Shown here: one piece after another, positions 62,886-64,000 of the stretch
Position numbering within the stretch: position 1 is the stretch's first letter
Layout: each line of letters opens with the position of its first letter
Assembly (NCBI RefSeq): GCF_002797325.1
Contig: NZ_KZ454938.1
Span: 1,128,267 to 1,192,266 of the forward strand
Source of the DNA: Bacillus sp. FJAT-45037
GTDB lineage: Bacteria > Bacillota > Bacilli > Bacillales > Bacillaceae_D
Length of the DNA stretch: 64,000 bases
Reading direction: 5' to 3'
Notes under the pieces: generated by a model
What the model was told of the DNA's origin: nothing
What the model saw: only the letters and a program-made list of their open reading frames with translations
The model's database searches: none
Program-made: the position numbers and the translations under genes

Positions 62886-62914
62886 TTGAGACTGTTTAGA
62901 ATCTTTGCTATAAT
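62886..62914 (+). promoter_or_regulatory. Sigma-A promoter of ndk
   Basis: TTGAGA at 62886-62891, 17 nt, TATAAT at 62909-62914 within an extended TGCTATAAT. It lies 48 nt before the ndk start. Confidence 0.8.
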
Positions 62915-62961
62915 AACAGAGGCTTGACCATACATAGTTTATGAGAGTGAGGGTATTTAAC

Positions 62962-63405
62962 ATGGAACGTACATATTTGATGATTAAACCTGATGGAGTT
63001 CAACGCAATTTAATTGGAGAAGTTGTTTCACGTTTTGAAAAGAAAGGGTTTACATTAGTGGCTGGAAAATTGATGACGGTTTCAAAAGATACGGCAGAAA
63101 CTCATTATGCTGAACATAAAGAACGTCCTTTCTTTGGAGAATTGGTCGACTTTATTACTTCTGGTCCTGTCTTTGCCATGGTTTGGGAAGGTGACAATGT
63201 CATTAGTACGGCTCGTACAATGATGGGTGCAACGAACCCTGTAGATGCAGCTCCTGGAACAATCAGAGGCGATTATGGTGTTCAAGTCGCAATGAATGTG
63301 ATTCACGGTTCGGATTCACCAGAAAGTGCGAAACGTGAGATTGGTATTTTCTTTGAAGAAGCAGAGCTTAATAACTATGAAAAAGCAGTAAGTAAATGGG
63401 TTTAA
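62962..63405 (+). CDS. ndk: Nucleoside diphosphate kinase
   Basis: Balances nucleoside triphosphate pools; 147 residues. It begins [20 protein letters not shown], has [18 protein letters not shown] and the active-site histidine in [19 protein letters not shown] precedes ATG 62962, which gives the usual family length; an in-frame ATG at 62941 is upstream of this ribosome binding site. Confidence 0.97.
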   Translation: MERTYLMIKPDGVQRNLIGEVVSRFEKKGFTLVAGKLMTVSKDTAETHYAEHKERPFFGELVDFITSGPVFAMVWEGDNVISTARTMMGATNPVDAAPGTIRGDYGVQVAMNVIHGSDSPESAKREIGIFFEEAELNNYEKAVSKWV

Positions 63406-63419
63406 GAAAGCGCTAACAT

Positions 63420-63453
63420 AAAGGTGCCTGTTCATTATGAGCAGGTGCTTTTT
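63420..63453 (+). terminator. Intrinsic terminator after ndk
   Basis: AAAGGTGCCTGTTCA pairs with TGAGCAGGTGCTTTTT (several G.U pairs) around a 3-nt loop. Confidence 0.75.
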
Positions 63454-63501
63454 CTTATTATAAATAGTTGATGTGATCATGCCGATATCATAGTATAATA
63501 G

Positions 63502-64000
<499 letters not shown>

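Noticed and set aside
63405-63418. AGAAAGCGCTAACA, a cre-like sequence after ndk
   Set aside because: One mismatch in a key position, it begins in the ndk stop codon and is more than 100 nt from cheR; probably chance.

Overview
The window is a 64 kb piece of a low-GC, spore-forming Bacillaceae chromosome. Spore genes (a gerA-type operon, sleB-ypeB, spoIVA, spoVIF), Bacillus-type Shine-Dalgarno sequences, three classes of Firmicute leader RNA (cobalamin, T-box, SAM) and close agreement with the B. subtilis ypbB-recS...gudB-ypdA-prsW-sleB-ypeB-ypfA-cmk-ypfD...der-gpsA...spoIVA-mtrB-hepS-menG...hepT-ndk-cheR order support this. The gene content (B12 salvage operon with a btuD-cbiZ fusion, futalosine-pathway menaquinone genes) is what I would expect of the alkaliphilic Bacillus halodurans / Alkalihalobacillus group; that assignment is inference.

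Layout. 1-249: end of a MATE exporter. 339-9317: a cobalamin riboswitch with terminator, then a B12 salvage operon: btuF-btuC-btuD/cbiZ, cbiB, cobD, cobU, a small ORF, cobS, cobC, a degenerate second cobU-like gene that appears to start at AUU, and a PduO-type adenosyltransferase. 9542-14313: a VanW-domain protein and a tricistronic spore germinant receptor operon behind a near-perfect sigma-G promoter. 14482-18371: M23/LysM peptidase, a hypothetical, hisJ and, on the minus strand, serA behind a serine (AGC) T-box. 18853-24437: M14/LysM peptidase, ferredoxin, ypbB-recS-ypbD-(ypbE remnant-like)-ypbF. 24497-29657: small genes with a cre site, an M20 amidohydrolase, ypbG, a CarH/LitR-like B12-dependent MerR regulator and the MecA paralogue ypbH. 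29815-35350: ddl, gudB, ypdA, ansA, prsW and a zinc-ribbon mini-gene. 35432-42074: SAM riboswitch and metI-yitJ-metH. 42314-49219: sleB-ypeB, ypfA, cmk, plsC, ypfD, fni. 49220-49900: a gene-free block of two kinds of repeat between convergent fni and ypzI. 49901-57767: ypzI, yphA, der, plsY, gpsA, spoVIF, yphE, yphF, spoIVA, mtrB. 57963-63405: hepS, menG, ubiA-type prenyltransferase, ubiX, mqnA, hepT, ndk. 63532-64000: start of cheR.

How the genes fit together. B12 is a recurring theme: a B12-sensing leader controls uptake and remodelling of corrinoids; the product serves MetH, which sits in a SAM-sensing operon together with YitJ (makes methyl-tetrahydrofolate) and MetI (makes sulfur-containing methionine precursors); and a separate MerR protein carries the complete B12-photoreceptor motif set. 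The 3' end joins prenyl chain synthesis (HepS/HepT) with menaquinone ring enzymes of the futalosine route and the final methyltransferase. No CRISPR array, tRNA, rRNA, insertion sequence or prophage was seen. Nothing in the window looks like a wholly new multi-gene system; the least explained elements are the exact 21-bp phased GCGCAAA array and ~119-bp structured repeats at 49284-49900, the terminator-like perfect palindrome inside fni, the nested hairpin after the adenosyltransferase gene, and the AUU-initiated CobU-like protein.
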